A stretch of 31,718 nucleotides of DNA from Bacteroidaceae bacterium (GTDB lineage Bacteria > Bacteroidota > Bacteroidia > Bacteroidales > Bacteroidaceae), in NCBI GenBank assembly GCA_017618515.1, contig JAFZUB010000022.1:1-31718 (forward strand). Direction: 5' to 3'. Both the position numbers and the translations under genes were made by a program. Each line of letters opens with the position of its first letter. Position 1 is the stretch's first letter. The notes under the pieces are model-generated. The model saw only the letters and a list, made by a program, of their open reading frames with translations. It searched no databases and was not told the origin of the DNA. Shown here piece after piece: positions 1 through 8,476 of this stretch.

Positions 1-3000
1 AGGGTGATGGCGCGTGCGCGTGCCGAGAATTCGGGCGCATACTGACACTGTACTTGCGGGCATGCGGAGGTGAAGTGGCCGAGGCGGTCAACGTCGTAGG
101 TCTCTTCGATGACATGGTGACCTTTGCGGAAAGTGTCGAAGTACCAGATGGTGCCGTCATCCTCCACCGAACGGTAACAACCGTTCTTCCACTCATAGCC
201 GGAGGCTGTGCTGGTGGGCTCGAGGCATGCGGGGCGTCCGTCTCTGAGTGCCACGAAGTCAAAGTCGCGGTCGGCGTCAATGTCGTAGCGCACCATGATG
301 CGGTCGCCCTTCTTTACTCTGATTGTCGGGCTGAGCAGTTGCCATCCACCAGCGGTCTCCTTGTAGAGCTGACAGGTGAGGCGCAGTTCGGAGCCTGCGG
401 CTGGAGTCTCGATGGCAGGCAGCCACGACTGGAGGTAGGCGGCTCCGTAGGAGAGTGTCTGCTCTACGGTGGCGGCGGACTGGCGCACTGTGAGGCTCTG
501 CGGTGTGGCGGCGAGAAGACTGTCGCTAAATGCGGCCTTGATGTAGCCTGCCTGCACGAAGGGCTCTATGTTGGCGTACTCCTGAATGGGGATGACTTCG
601 CGCGTGGTGAGGTTGAGGTCGAGCTGCGAGGGCAGGGCAGTGGGTGCTGCGAGCATGCCGTCGCTGAGCAGGCAGCCGATAGCCTTGGTGGCAGCCAGTG
701 GCTCGTCCCACATCTGGGTGTGCTTGCTTTGGAGCAGCCACAGGCGCATCTCGTTGAGAGTCTGCTTGTCGTCAGGCTTGATAAGCTGCAGGGCGTCGAT
801 GGCGGCTACCTGCGTGGGTACCTTATACATAGACCACGTGCGCGGGGCACGCTCGCTGTCGAAGTAGCGACCCATCTCGGGAGTGCTGACGGTGTACTCC
901 ATAAGGCTCTTGAGAGTGAGGTTAGCCTGCTTGGTGCGTGCAGCGCGCTGCAGGATGCTGGCGGCCATAGCCTTGTCGTAGAGATTGTAGCTCCTTGAGC
1001 TCTTCTGCAGACGCTTTACGAGGTATTTGGTGGCCTTGGTGTTGACGAAGTTGTTAGTATAGAGCGATCTAGTGTAGAGGTAGCGCATCCAGGTGGTGGG
1101 CACATACTTGGTCTTGTATTTCTTAATGTAAGCCACCTCTTCAACGGCTTTGCTGTCGAGGAAGCGCATGGCGGGAGTAAGCAGCTTGTCGATGTCGTCT
1201 GCCGCATCGGGGCAGAGGGCGCGCGTGTTACCCAGCATCTCGGCGATGTCGATGGTAAGCCATGTGCTGGCGGGCATGCCTGGGAACCACTGCCATCCGC
1301 CTTCAGCGGTCTGCATGTCCTTGAGTTTGTGAAGCATGGAGGCCTGCTTGAGGCTGAGTGTCTGGTCGTCCTGCATGAGGCTCTCCAGACGGCCACGCTC
1401 GTGGTCAGCGTCGCCGACCCACGGGGTGTTTTGCAGTGCCACGATCTTGAGCTCAGGATTCTTCTGCAACTGTGCGAAGAAGGCAGGCACGCTGTCTTGC
1501 TGCTTCCAGTCGCGGATGGCGTCGGCGAGCTGCGGATTGCGTGCGATAATCTGACGCATGAGGGTGAGCGCGTTGTAGTTGATGGCTAGCTGGGTGGCGC
1601 ACTTGGTCTGGTAGTTGACGGTGGAGGGCAGTGCGCTGATGGCTGTCCACGCGGGGTTGCCGGTGTACTCGATAGTGAGCAGCGAGTGAGTTGCCTTGGG
1701 ATTGTATTTCAGCGAGTCAAGCGGGAAGGTGTGGGTCTGACCGTCATTAATCATGAAGGGTACGGTGCTCACGGTCTTCTGTAGGTCGCTGATTACGGGC
1801 AGGTACTGCTGCTCGCCGTCGCTGAACTCGTCGGTGAGGGCGGCATAGCGGCAGATGAGCATAGACTGGTCACCACTGACACTGAACGGGAAGTCGATGT
1901 TTTCGGTCTTGCCCGGCTCAATAGCAAATTTGTTTGTGATGAGTTTCACCTGCTGGCCTGTCTGCGCGTCAATGAGGACGAGTTGTGCTTTGCCGCTCTG
2001 GGGCTGGTCGCTGTTGTTACGTATTGTAACGGCCAGGCTGGTCTCATCTCCACTGCGCAGGAAGCGTGGCATATTGGCCTGCACCATGAGGGGCTTCTGC
2101 ACGATGATGACATTGTCGAGGAAGCCATAGCTGACGTCACAAGTGTGGGCGAGTGCCTTGAAGTTCCACGAAGTGAGGCTCTCGGGTAGAGTGAACTCGA
2201 TGGTTGCTTCGCCCTTGGTATCGGTACGCAGGGTGGAGGTGAAGTAGGCCGTCTCGTTGAAGTTGGAGCGCATCTCTACGTCGCCGGTGATGTCTTGCTC
2301 CTCTTCGACGGCGTCGTCATCGACCATCGCTGCGGCTTGTTCTTCAAGCATCATATCATCGGCTCGCCTGTTTAGGTGCGCACTCTTGGCCATAGGCATT
2401 GCAACTTCACGGAGTACTCTACCACTCTCGTTCAGTCCTGCACCGAGTCTCATGATGCGGCCATAGTAGTAGAAGGGATTGTTGTCCAGCAGATTGTTGT
2501 CCAATTCGGTGAAGTCGAATGACTCTTCACTGAGGCGTTCGTAGCCCTTGATGAGGTTGTCGTAGAACTTGCGATTGTAGGTACTATTCCATCTCATCTC
2601 TGGCACATAGCGGTCGAAGCTAAGGCTGAAAGGCAAGGCGTGCTTGCCAAACTTGTCGAGGCTAGCGTCGTACATGGTGGCGAGCACTGATGCTTCGACA
2701 GGCTTGTCTTGCTTGAGCACACGGAGGGTCCACCGCTCGGCAGAGCCGGGCTGCAGTTTGTCGCGGAAGGTGGACCACTGCAACTGCAGGTCTTTGTCAG
2801 GCAACGGTTTGATGAGGGTAAAGGCATCGGTATGGAGGTTGCCTTCGTTATAGAGGGCGAAGATGATATACGCTCCACGGCCGTACTCCTCTTTCCAGTT
2901 GAGGCGGAGGTGCATCACGGTATCGCTAATCTGGACAACATGGCTCTCCCTCAGTTGCTCGTTGGCCATGATATCGTAGCGTAGCCACATATCCTTGAGC

Positions 3001-5528
3001 GGTGTGGCAATGAGGATGTCCACGGGCTCGGTGTAGCTGAACTCGTCGCTGCTGTGCCATACGCGCAGCGGCTTGGTGCCGAGGGGCTTGGTGTCATTGA
3101 GCGAGAGGATGGTGAAGTAGGCGTTGTGGCCGTAGTAGAGCTTTGTCTCGCCTGTGGGCAGCACGGTGAGTTTGTATTCGCCGGATGGCAGCTGAGCAAT
3201 GAAGTCGAGCTGGTCGGGCTTGTTAAACAGCAGGGTGCCGGTGCGCACGGTGTCCTTGTTGCATATAAGGTAGTAGTTGCCTTCGCCATCTACAGCCTCG
3301 CCCATAGCGTTGTTTTGGGTGACGGTGAGGTTGGGCATCTTCTCCTTGCAGATGACAGAGGGGATGTTGGTTTGGACGAAGGTCTTGGTGTTGCCGGCGG
3401 TGATGAGCAGGCTGCCCTCTTCGGTTTCGCCGTCGTCAGCGGTGGCCTTGGCGCTAATATTGTAGCTATAGCAGAGCGGACGCCAGTAGCTGTCGTCGCT
3501 GGCCTTGGGAACGCTCAGTACCACAGGTATTGAGAACTTGCCATCGGCATCAGTCTTTACAGTGTCGCGCACCGTGAGAGGTTCGTCTTTGTCGTAATAG
3601 CGGAACCACCAGGTCTTTCTGCGCTCATTGCTGCAATAGACTGTGGTATTCTCCAGCGGCAAGCCCGAGTAAGTCATCACCTGACCCGTCACTGTGATAG
3701 TGTCGCCGAGCACGTAGGCATCAGTGGGCTTGTCGATGGTAACCTTAAACTTGGGGCGCTTGTATTCCTCCACCTTGAAGGTGGTGCTGCCGTTCATGTT
3801 GCAGCGTATGCTGAACCGGCCGTTGAGGCACTCCTGAGGCAGGGTAAACTCGGCGCAGAAGGAGCCAAACTCGTCGGTTACCACGGTGATGGTCTGCAGA
3901 TTCTTGTTGTTGACATCGCGAATGGTGAGATCGAGTGGGTGCTCGGGGATTACGCAGGTGCTGTCATCATCTTTCTCATAGAAGAATCCGCCAATCTTCA
4001 CCTGCTGCCCCGGACGATAGATGGCGCGGTCGGTGTAGAGCTCGGTGAAGATGTTGCGGTCGTGGCGATTCCAGTTGTAGTCGCGGCTATACGTCATGCC
4101 TGTGGGTGTGAGGGCCTTGTCATCCTCAGTGGAGGCAAAGATCTCGGTGTTGCCCTTGAAGTTGGGTAGCACCACCTCGCCGCGTGCATCTGTGATATGC
4201 TGCTGCCAGCGTACAGTGTCTTGATAAACATTACGCAGCTTGATGGTGGAGTAGGGCACGGGTTTGCCGTTCTTGTAGTCCACCACGCAGATACGTAGTT
4301 TCTGCTCAGGCAGGGGCAGCTGCATGACTGCCAGTCGGGAGACATAAACGATGGTGTAGCTATTGTCGTAGTCGCTTCCGCCGACCTCCACGAGGTAGAT
4401 GCCCGGATTGGGCACAGTGAAGTTGATGGTGTCCTTAAACTTGTCGTAAGGCTCGCCGTGGCGTATGGGCAACTGCTGCGTGAAGTCGGCCTTCTTGGCA
4501 TACTTAATGTAGTCTTTAGCTTTAAGTTTGATCCAGGCTGTATCGCTAGTAGCAAAGGGGAGACGGTAGTAGCTCAGTGTGGCGTTCTTGGTGTTCTGAT
4601 AGTTATAGATAAGGTTCACTTTGTCGCCGGGATAGGTGTCGTTGGCGTCGGTGTAGATACTGAGCCTGGGTTGCTCTATCTTGTTAAGCACATTTTTGAT
4701 AGTGTTGGTGTATTTGGTGCGGGGATGACGCTTGAGTACATCCTTGGCCAGCAGGTACGCATCCTTATCGGTGTATCGGTCGCAGAGCCACGCGTAAGCC
4801 TTAGTGCTGACGGACAGGTCGCCGTATTCCTTCACAATCTCTTCGAAAAAGCTGCGGCTGCCATAGTCCAGAATGCTGACGGAGTCAATCTTAGCGAGCA
4901 TGGTGGCCTCGCGCATGTTGTGAGTCTTATACCAGTCAATCTCTTTGCCCATTATCGTGCGGGCAAGTGGCTTGGCTTCGGGTACACGCATGTCGTCGAG
5001 CTGGTTGGCCACGAAGGGGAAGATGACACTGAGCATATCGTGGTTGTAGTAGTTGCTATCTTCGCCCTTGGTGAGTAGTGCCATATAGCCGTCGGTCTTG
5101 GCTGTGGCGAGGGCTGCGGGGTTGGATGTGGCTTCCGTAAACGCCTGTATAGCCTTGTTCTTGGTCTGCGGGTCGCGGTCGGTGGTGCGACAGTTGTAGA
5201 GCCAACCGAGCAGCGCACTATAGACACAGCGGTCGAGAGCTGTCTTGCGATTTTTGCACTCTTTTTCCACTATGGGCAACATGGTCTCGGCACTGTCGGG
5301 CGAGAGTTGGTTTACCAGACACATCTTGACTATCAGTGCCTTGGCTAGCTGGTCGCTGTTGCCATTGCTGTTGGCAAGGCTGATGATTTTGTTGACGCCA
5401 GAGAGTGCAGTCTTGGGCAGGTCTTTGTTCTGGGCTTGCTCCACTTCGTCCCAAAGCTTGCTGTAATTCTGAGCGATAGCAAACAGAGGCAGCAACATGG
5501 CTGTGATGAGAATACCAATCTTTTTCAT
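1..5528 (-). CDS. Alpha-2-macroglobulin family protein (MG2 / A2M / toroid domains), C-terminus cut by window edge
   Basis: One minus-strand frame stays open from ATG 5528 to the left edge (1842 residues visible). Sec signal peptide at residues 1-19, with a hydrophobic LITAMLLPLFAIAQ stretch and no lipobox, so the protein is probably periplasmic and soluble. The MG2 hallmark TDRAIYRPGQ lies at about residues 499-508. An A2M-domain block with NFNETAYF and TLPESLTSWNF begins near residue 1086. The toroid block GGWQWFPG lies near residue 1410. The end, QCQYAPEFSARARA, resembles the extreme C-terminus of Bacteroidetes family members, so probably little is missing. Family role: bait-and-trap inhibition of proteases, or envelope maintenance; the substrate is unknown. 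At the usual thioester site (YxxGCxEQ) this protein reads YQTKCATQ: Cys1310 and Gln1313 remain but the Glu is Thr. It is the last visible gene of the GT2-radC-MIP18-lpxH unit, 6 bp after lpxH. Confidence 0.93.
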   Translation of the reverse strand, partial: MKKIGILITAMLLPLFAIAQNYSKLWDEVEQAQNKDLPKTALSGVNKIISLANSNGNSDQLAKALIVKMCLVNQLSPDSAETMLPIVEKECKNRKTALDRCVYSALLGWLYNCRTTDRDPQTKNKAIQAFTEATSNPAALATAKTDGYMALLTKGEDSNYYNHDMLSVIFPFVANQLDDMRVPEAKPLARTIMGKEIDWYKTHNMREATMLAKIDSVSILDYGSRSFFEEIVKEYGDLSVSTKAYAWLCDRYTDKDAYLLAKDVLKRHPRTKYTNTIKNVLNKIEQPRLSIYTDANDTYPGDKVNLIYNYQNTKNATLSYYRLPFATSDTAWIKLKAKDYIKYAKKADFTQQLPIRHGEPYDKFKDTINFTVPNPGIYLVEVGGSDYDNSYTIVYVSRLAVMQLPLPEQKLRICVVDYKNGKPVPYSTIKLRNVYQDTVRWQQHITDARGEVVLPNFKGNTEIFASTEDDKALTPTGMTYSRDYNWNRHDRNIFTELYTDRAIYRPGQQVKIGGFFYEKDDDSTCVIPEHPLDLTIRDVNNKNLQTITVVTDEFGSFCAEFTLPQECLNGRFSIRCNMNGSTTFKVEEYKRPKFKVTIDKPTDAYVLGDTITVTGQVMTYSGLPLENTTVYCSNERRKTWWFRYYDKDEPLTVRDTVKTDADGKFSIPVVLSVPKASDDSYWRPLCYSYNISAKATADDGETEEGSLLITAGNTKTFVQTNIPSVICKEKMPNLTVTQNNAMGEAVDGEGNYYLICNKDTVRTGTLLFNKPDQLDFIAQLPSGEYKLTVLPTGETKLYYGHNAYFTILSLNDTKPLGTKPLRVWHSSDEFSYTEPVDILIATPLKDMWLRYDIMANEQLRESHVVQISDTVMHLRLNWKEEYGRGAYIIFALYNEGNLHTDAFTLIKPLPDKDLQLQWSTFRDKLQPGSAERWTLRVLKQDKPVEASVLATMYDASLDKFGKHALPFSLSFDRYVPEMRWNSTYNRKFYDNLIKGYERLSEESFDFTELDNNLLDNNPFYYYGRIMRLGAGLNESGRVLREVAMPMAKSAHLNRRADDMMLEEQAAAMVDDDAVEEEQDITGDVEMRSNFNETAYFTSTLRTDTKGEATIEFTLPESLTSWNFKALAHTCDVSYGFLDNVIIVQKPLMVQANMPRFLRSGDETSLAVTIRNNSDQPQSGKAQLVLIDAQTGQQVKLITNKFAIEPGKTENIDFPFSVSGDQSMLICRYAALTDEFSDGEQQYLPVISDLQKTVSTVPFMINDGQTHTFPLDSLKYNPKATHSLLTIEYTGNPAWTAISALPSTVNYQTKCATQLAINYNALTLMRQIIARNPQLADAIRDWKQQDSVPAFFAQLQKNPELKIVALQNTPWVGDADHERGRLESLMQDDQTLSLKQASMLHKLKDMQTAEGGWQWFPGMPASTWLTIDIAEMLGNTRALCPDAADDIDKLLTPAMRFLDSKAVEEVAYIKKYKTKYVPTTWMRYLYTRSLYTNNFVNTKATKYLVKRLQKSSRSYNLYDKAMAASILQRAARTKQANLTLKSLMEYTVSTPEMGRYFDSERAPRTWSMYKVPTQVAAIDALQLIKPDDKQTLNEMRLWLLQSKHTQMWDEPLAATKAIGCLLSDGMLAAPTALPSQLDLNLTTREVIPIQEYANIEPFVQAGYIKAAFSDSLLAATPQSLTVRQSAATVEQTLSYGAAYLQSWLPAIETPAAGSELRLTCQLYKETAGGWQLLSPTIRVKKGDRIMVRYDIDADRDFDFVALRDGRPACLEPTSTASGYEWKNGCYRSVEDDGTIWYFDTFRKGHHVIEETYDVDRLGHFTSACPQVQCQYAPEFSARARAIT

Positions 5529-5534
5529 AGTATT

Positions 5535-6287
5535 TTATGGGTTAAAATGATTTACAGTGATATTGTTGCCGTCAAACTTGGCGTAGGTAAACTTGGTTAT
5601 CCAGTCGCCGAGCACGATGAAGATGCCGTCGTTGGGCAACTCGTTCTGCTGGTCCACATGGCGATGGCCGATAATGAAATAATCAATCTGCGGATACTCC
5701 TGCACATACTTGCGTGCGAACGCGAGGGTGCGGTCCTTGTCCTCGGGGAGAACGATGCCCTCTTGCCCCTCGTGCTTGAGGCGGCTGTGGCGCGCCCAAG
5801 CGTAGCCGAAGTTCATGGCCCAACGCGGATGGATGGCGGAGAAGAGGCACTGGCATACCTTGCTGTGGAAGATGCTGCGCAGCATTAGGTATTTCTTGTC
5901 CTTATTGTCAAGACCGTCACCGTGAGCAAGACAGAAGTGCTTGCTGCCTATAGTGATGGGCAGTAGTTTATCGGTGTGGACAGTGATGCCGCACTCCTGG
6001 TGCAGATAGTCGTGCATCATCCACTGGTCGTGGTTGCCGACGAGGAAATGCACCTCTATACCGCGGTCGGTGAGTTCGCTGAGCTTGCCGAGGAAGCGAG
6101 TGTAGCCGCGCGGCACTGTGTAGCGGTACTCATACCAGAAGTCAAACATATCGCCTAATATGTAGAGAGCCTTGGCGTCGTCCTTTATGCTGTCGAGAAA
6201 AGCCACTAGGTGTCTCTCCTTTTCGCGCGTGTCCTTGATGGCCCATGAGCCGAGGTGCGCATCTGCTATAAAATAAGTGTTGTTCAT
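5535..6287 (-). CDS. lpxH: UDP-2,3-diacylglucosamine diphosphatase (LpxH-type metallophosphoesterase)
   Basis: A 250-residue calcineurin-like phosphoesterase with the full metal-ligand series: D9-x-H11, GDMFDFW (D46), GNHD (N85, H86), AHGD (H122) and GHRH (H208, H210). The GD-x-FDFW form and the length fit LpxH, which hydrolyses UDP-2,3-diacylglucosamine to lipid X and UMP at the inner face of the cytoplasmic membrane in lipid A synthesis. The usual LpxH motif GHTH is GHRH here. Start ATG 6287 lies 1 bp after the MIP18-like gene and the stop is 6 bp before the macroglobulin gene, so translation is probably coupled. It could be a related Bacteroidetes phosphoesterase, but lipid A synthesis is the best reading. 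Confidence 0.9.
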   Translation of the reverse strand: MNNTYFIADAHLGSWAIKDTREKERHLVAFLDSIKDDAKALYILGDMFDFWYEYRYTVPRGYTRFLGKLSELTDRGIEVHFLVGNHDQWMMHDYLHQECGITVHTDKLLPITIGSKHFCLAHGDGLDNKDKKYLMLRSIFHSKVCQCLFSAIHPRWAMNFGYAWARHSRLKHEGQEGIVLPEDKDRTLAFARKYVQEYPQIDYFIIGHRHVDQQNELPNDGIFIVLGDWITKFTYAKFDGNNITVNHFNP

Positions 6288-6288
6288 A

Positions 6289-6603
6289 CTACATAAATCC
6301 GAGATCCATCTTTGCCTCGTCGCTCATCATGTCTTGTGTCCACTCGGGCTCAAACACCAGATTGACTTGCGCAGTCTTTACGCCTTCCACGCAGAGCACT
6401 TTCTGCCTCACGTCCTCCATGATAAAGTCGGCCAGCGGGCAGCCTGGTGCTGTGAGAGTCATATCAATGTCAAGCGAGCCGTCTTCCTCATTATAGTCAA
6501 CGCGGTAGATAAGGCCGAGGTCATATATATTGGCGGGAATCTCAGGATCATAGACGGTCTTGAGCATTTCCACTATGCGTTCTTCCACTTGCTGCTTGTC
6601 CAT
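6289..6603 (-). CDS. MIP18/SufT-like (DUF59) iron-sulfur cluster assembly protein
   Basis: A 104-residue single-domain protein of the MIP18/DUF59 family (PaaD/SufT-like). Family marks are TVYDPEIPANIYDLGLIY (residues 16-33) and the TAPGCPLA loop with the conserved Cys55. Family members help insert Fe-S clusters into client proteins in the cytoplasm. The client is not evident: neither lpxH nor radC next to it is an Fe-S enzyme, so co-transcription here looks like housekeeping grouping. It lies 20 bp downstream of radC and 1 bp upstream of lpxH. I am sure of the family but not of the exact partner. Confidence 0.87.
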   Translation of the reverse strand: MDKQQVEERIVEMLKTVYDPEIPANIYDLGLIYRVDYNEEDGSLDIDMTLTAPGCPLADFIMEDVRQKVLCVEGVKTAQVNLVFEPEWTQDMMSDEAKMDLGFM

Positions 6604-6623
6604 ACCTTATATAATATTGAATG

Positions 6624-7313
6624 TTAAATCTTTCCTTCTTCTTGAAAGGAGTAGTAATTGTTTTGCCCCTCGCTGATGATGACGTGATCCAAAAACTTAA
6701 CGCCGAGCTCTTTGGCTACAGCGGCGATTCGTTTGGTGAGAATCTCATCCTTTTGGCTAGGTTTGGGGTTGCCCGAGGGATGGTTGTGGGCTACAGCGAA
6801 AGCTACGGCCGGCCTTGACACCACATAGTTGAATACCATGCGCGGCTCAACGACAGTGCCTTTTACATCACCCTGACTGATGCAGCGGTCGTCGATATAC
6901 TGCAGACGATTGTTGAGTAGCACCACCCAGAAAACTTCGTAATCCTTGTCGCACATCTGTGGGCGGAAATATTCGTATATATCCTGTGCGCTGCCGAAGT
7001 GCAGTCGCTTGAGTGGCTGCGCGTTCATGCGACGTCGAGCCAGCTCTAGCGCTGCGAGGATGGTGATGGCCTTGGCCTCGCCGATGCCTTTGAAGGAGGT
7101 GAGCTGTTCATAGGTGATGCGGGCCAACTGGGTAAGGTCGTTGTTGCAGTATTCCAATACCTCGCTCATTAGTTGCACTGCATCCTTGTCGGTTGTGCCG
7201 GAACCGATGAGTATAGCCATCAGTTCAGCCGTAGACAAGCTGGAGGCACCGTTCTTAAGTAGTCGCTCGCGTGGCCGTGAATCTTTGCTCCTGTTTTTTA
7301 TACTGAGGTTCAT
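6624..7313 (-). CDS. radC: RadC family JAB-domain protein
   Basis: A 229-residue protein of normal length for RadC. The N-terminal half has the PRERLLKNGASSLSTAELMAIL block and a helix-hairpin-helix FKGIGEAKA (residues 74-82). The C-terminal half is the JAB/MPN metalloprotease-like domain with H176-x-H178-PSG and D189 as zinc ligands. Historically called a DNA repair protein, but its biochemical activity is unsettled. It lies 11 bp after the glycosyltransferase gene in the same minus-strand unit. It is not associated with a mobile element here, so it is probably the chromosomal housekeeping copy. Confidence 0.95.
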   Translation of the reverse strand: MNLSIKNRSKDSRPRERLLKNGASSLSTAELMAILIGSGTTDKDAVQLMSEVLEYCNNDLTQLARITYEQLTSFKGIGEAKAITILAALELARRRMNAQPLKRLHFGSAQDIYEYFRPQMCDKDYEVFWVVLLNNRLQYIDDRCISQGDVKGTVVEPRMVFNYVVSRPAVAFAVAHNHPSGNPKPSQKDEILTKRIAAVAKELGVKFLDHVIISEGQNNYYSFQEEGKI

Positions 7314-7324
7314 AATTCTTACTC

Positions 7325-8320
7325 CTACTTGTAAAAATTCTTCTTAAATGCGCTGAATTCGTCCTGGCCAAGCACTAGACGTTGCCATGCTGCACGTAGG
7401 AAGCCGCTGCCGTAGCCCATGAGTTGCACAAAGGCTGCAGGCACAGCCATGAGGCCTACCTCAGGATCATCTTCCTTGACAGTTGCATCGAGGAAGATGA
7501 TTAGTGCAAAGAGAAAAAGAAGAATCAGCGCCCATGGCCAGAAGAAACTGATGATTACCAGCATGGCGCAGCCCACGGTGAAGACAGCGGGCAGTGTGTG
7601 CACCAACTTGAGACTCTCGGGATAGCGCTTGTAGAGATTGATGCGCGCTATGCCTGAGTTGTGTACCTGTTTGAAGAATTTCTTGAGGTCAGTGCGGCGC
7701 TTGTGCCATACCCACGCCTCAGGGAATAGGCGACAGCGGTAGCCGCCCTTGAAGATGCGTATGCTGAGGTCGATGTCCTCGCCGAAGCGCATCTTGCTGA
7801 ATCCGCCGAGAGCCTTATAGACTTCGCGACGGATGCCCATATTGAAAGAGCGGGGATAGAACTTGTCCATCTTCCTGTTGCCGCCGCGTATGCCGCCGGT
7901 GGTAAAGAAAGAAGTCATAGCATAATTGATGGCGCGCTGCATGACAGTGAAGTCCTTGTTGGCGCGGTCGGGACCGCCAAAGGCATCGCAGTCCTCGCGC
8001 TCCAGTTCACAGTCGATGGCGTCAAAGTAGCCGGGGGGTAGCACTACGTCGCTGTCAAGGATAATCAGAAAATCGCCGCTGGCACGCTCTGCACCGAAGT
8101 TTCGAGTCTGTCCGGGGCCGGAATTTTCCTTATAGAAATATCTGATGTTAAGTTTGTCGGAGAAGAGGGTAGTGATATTCTCACATCTTACGGATGAGCC
8201 GTCTTCCACACATACCACCTCAACCTCTTCAGTGCTACGCCCTTGAGCTACAATGCTCTCGAGCAATTCCTGGAGTTCGTCGGGACGGTTATAGACCGGA
8301 ATTATTACTGAGTATTTCAT
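7325..8320 (-). CDS. Family 2 glycosyltransferase with C-terminal membrane segments
   Basis: A 331-residue GT-A enzyme. The N-terminal nucleotide-binding strand is YSVIIPVYNRP, followed by an acidic pair at E39-D40. The metal-binding DSD motif is at residues 89-91, and an ED pair in the GEDIDLS segment (near residue 180) is the likely acceptor or catalytic site. Residues about 243-282 are very hydrophobic (one or two membrane helices), so the catalytic domain probably sits at the inner face of the membrane. The sugar donor and acceptor cannot be read from sequence; polysaccharide or lipid-linked glycan assembly is the likely setting. It is the first gene of the unit that continues through radC and lpxH. 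Start ATG 8320 follows a -7-like box by about 16 bp. Confidence 0.88.
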   Translation of the reverse strand: MKYSVIIPVYNRPDELQELLESIVAQGRSTEEVEVVCVEDGSSVRCENITTLFSDKLNIRYFYKENSGPGQTRNFGAERASGDFLIILDSDVVLPPGYFDAIDCELEREDCDAFGGPDRANKDFTVMQRAINYAMTSFFTTGGIRGGNRKMDKFYPRSFNMGIRREVYKALGGFSKMRFGEDIDLSIRIFKGGYRCRLFPEAWVWHKRRTDLKKFFKQVHNSGIARINLYKRYPESLKLVHTLPAVFTVGCAMLVIISFFWPWALILLFLFALIIFLDATVKEDDPEVGLMAVPAAFVQLMGYGSGFLRAAWQRLVLGQDEFSAFKKNFYK

Positions 8321-8336
8321 CGTTGTTTATTTTTGG

Positions 8337-8344
8337 CAAATATA
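8337..8344 (-). promoter_or_regulatory. Bacteroidales-type -7 box upstream of the glycosyltransferase-radC-lpxH unit
   Basis: The minus strand reads TATATTTG, an exact match to the Bacteroidales consensus TAnnTTTG, 16 bp before the glycosyltransferase ATG. I do not see a good TTTG -33 element at the usual spacing, so the call rests on the -7 box and its position after the upstream terminator. Confidence 0.45.
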
Positions 8345-8395
8345 CGAAAATTTATTTTAATTGTAAGTATTAGCCTATATTAATTATGGTATAAT

Positions 8396-8447
8396 AAGAA
8401 AAATTAACCATTATGCCCCTGTTTAGTTACTCAGGCGTAATGGTTAA
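8396..8447 (-). terminator. Intrinsic terminator downstream of the DUF4270 gene
   Basis: The arms 8404-8417 and 8434-8447 pair over 14 bp (10 perfect A/T-rich pairs, then four with one G-T wobble). On the minus strand the stem is followed directly by TTTTTCTTATT. This is a textbook rho-independent terminator for the transcript leaving the DUF4270 gene at 8477. It separates that unit from the glycosyltransferase unit. Confidence 0.85.
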
Positions 8448-8458
8448 CTCTTATATAT

Positions 8459-8475
8459 GCAGACGTGTAGTCTGC
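8459..8475 (-). other. Small perfect hairpin just after the DUF4270 stop codon
   Basis: GCAGAC at 8459-8464 and GTCTGC at 8470-8475 form a 6-bp perfect stem with a 5-nt loop, starting 2 nt past the stop codon (minus strand). It lies between the stop and the main terminator and may act as a 3'-end stabiliser. It has no U-tract of its own. Confidence 0.5.
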
Positions 8476-8476
8476 C

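Noticed and set aside
54..998. Plus-strand open frame of 314 codons
   Set aside because: It lies antisense to the macroglobulin gene, whose minus frame carries clear family motifs through the same stretch. The plus translation is low in complexity and matches nothing I know.
3054..3533. Plus-strand open frame of 159 codons
   Set aside because: Antisense shadow of the macroglobulin gene, with codon use mirrored from it and no motif.
8459..8475. Possible tRNA fragment or riboswitch near 8.4 kb
   Set aside because: Only two simple hairpins are present, with no cloverleaf, T-loop consensus or ligand-binding core.
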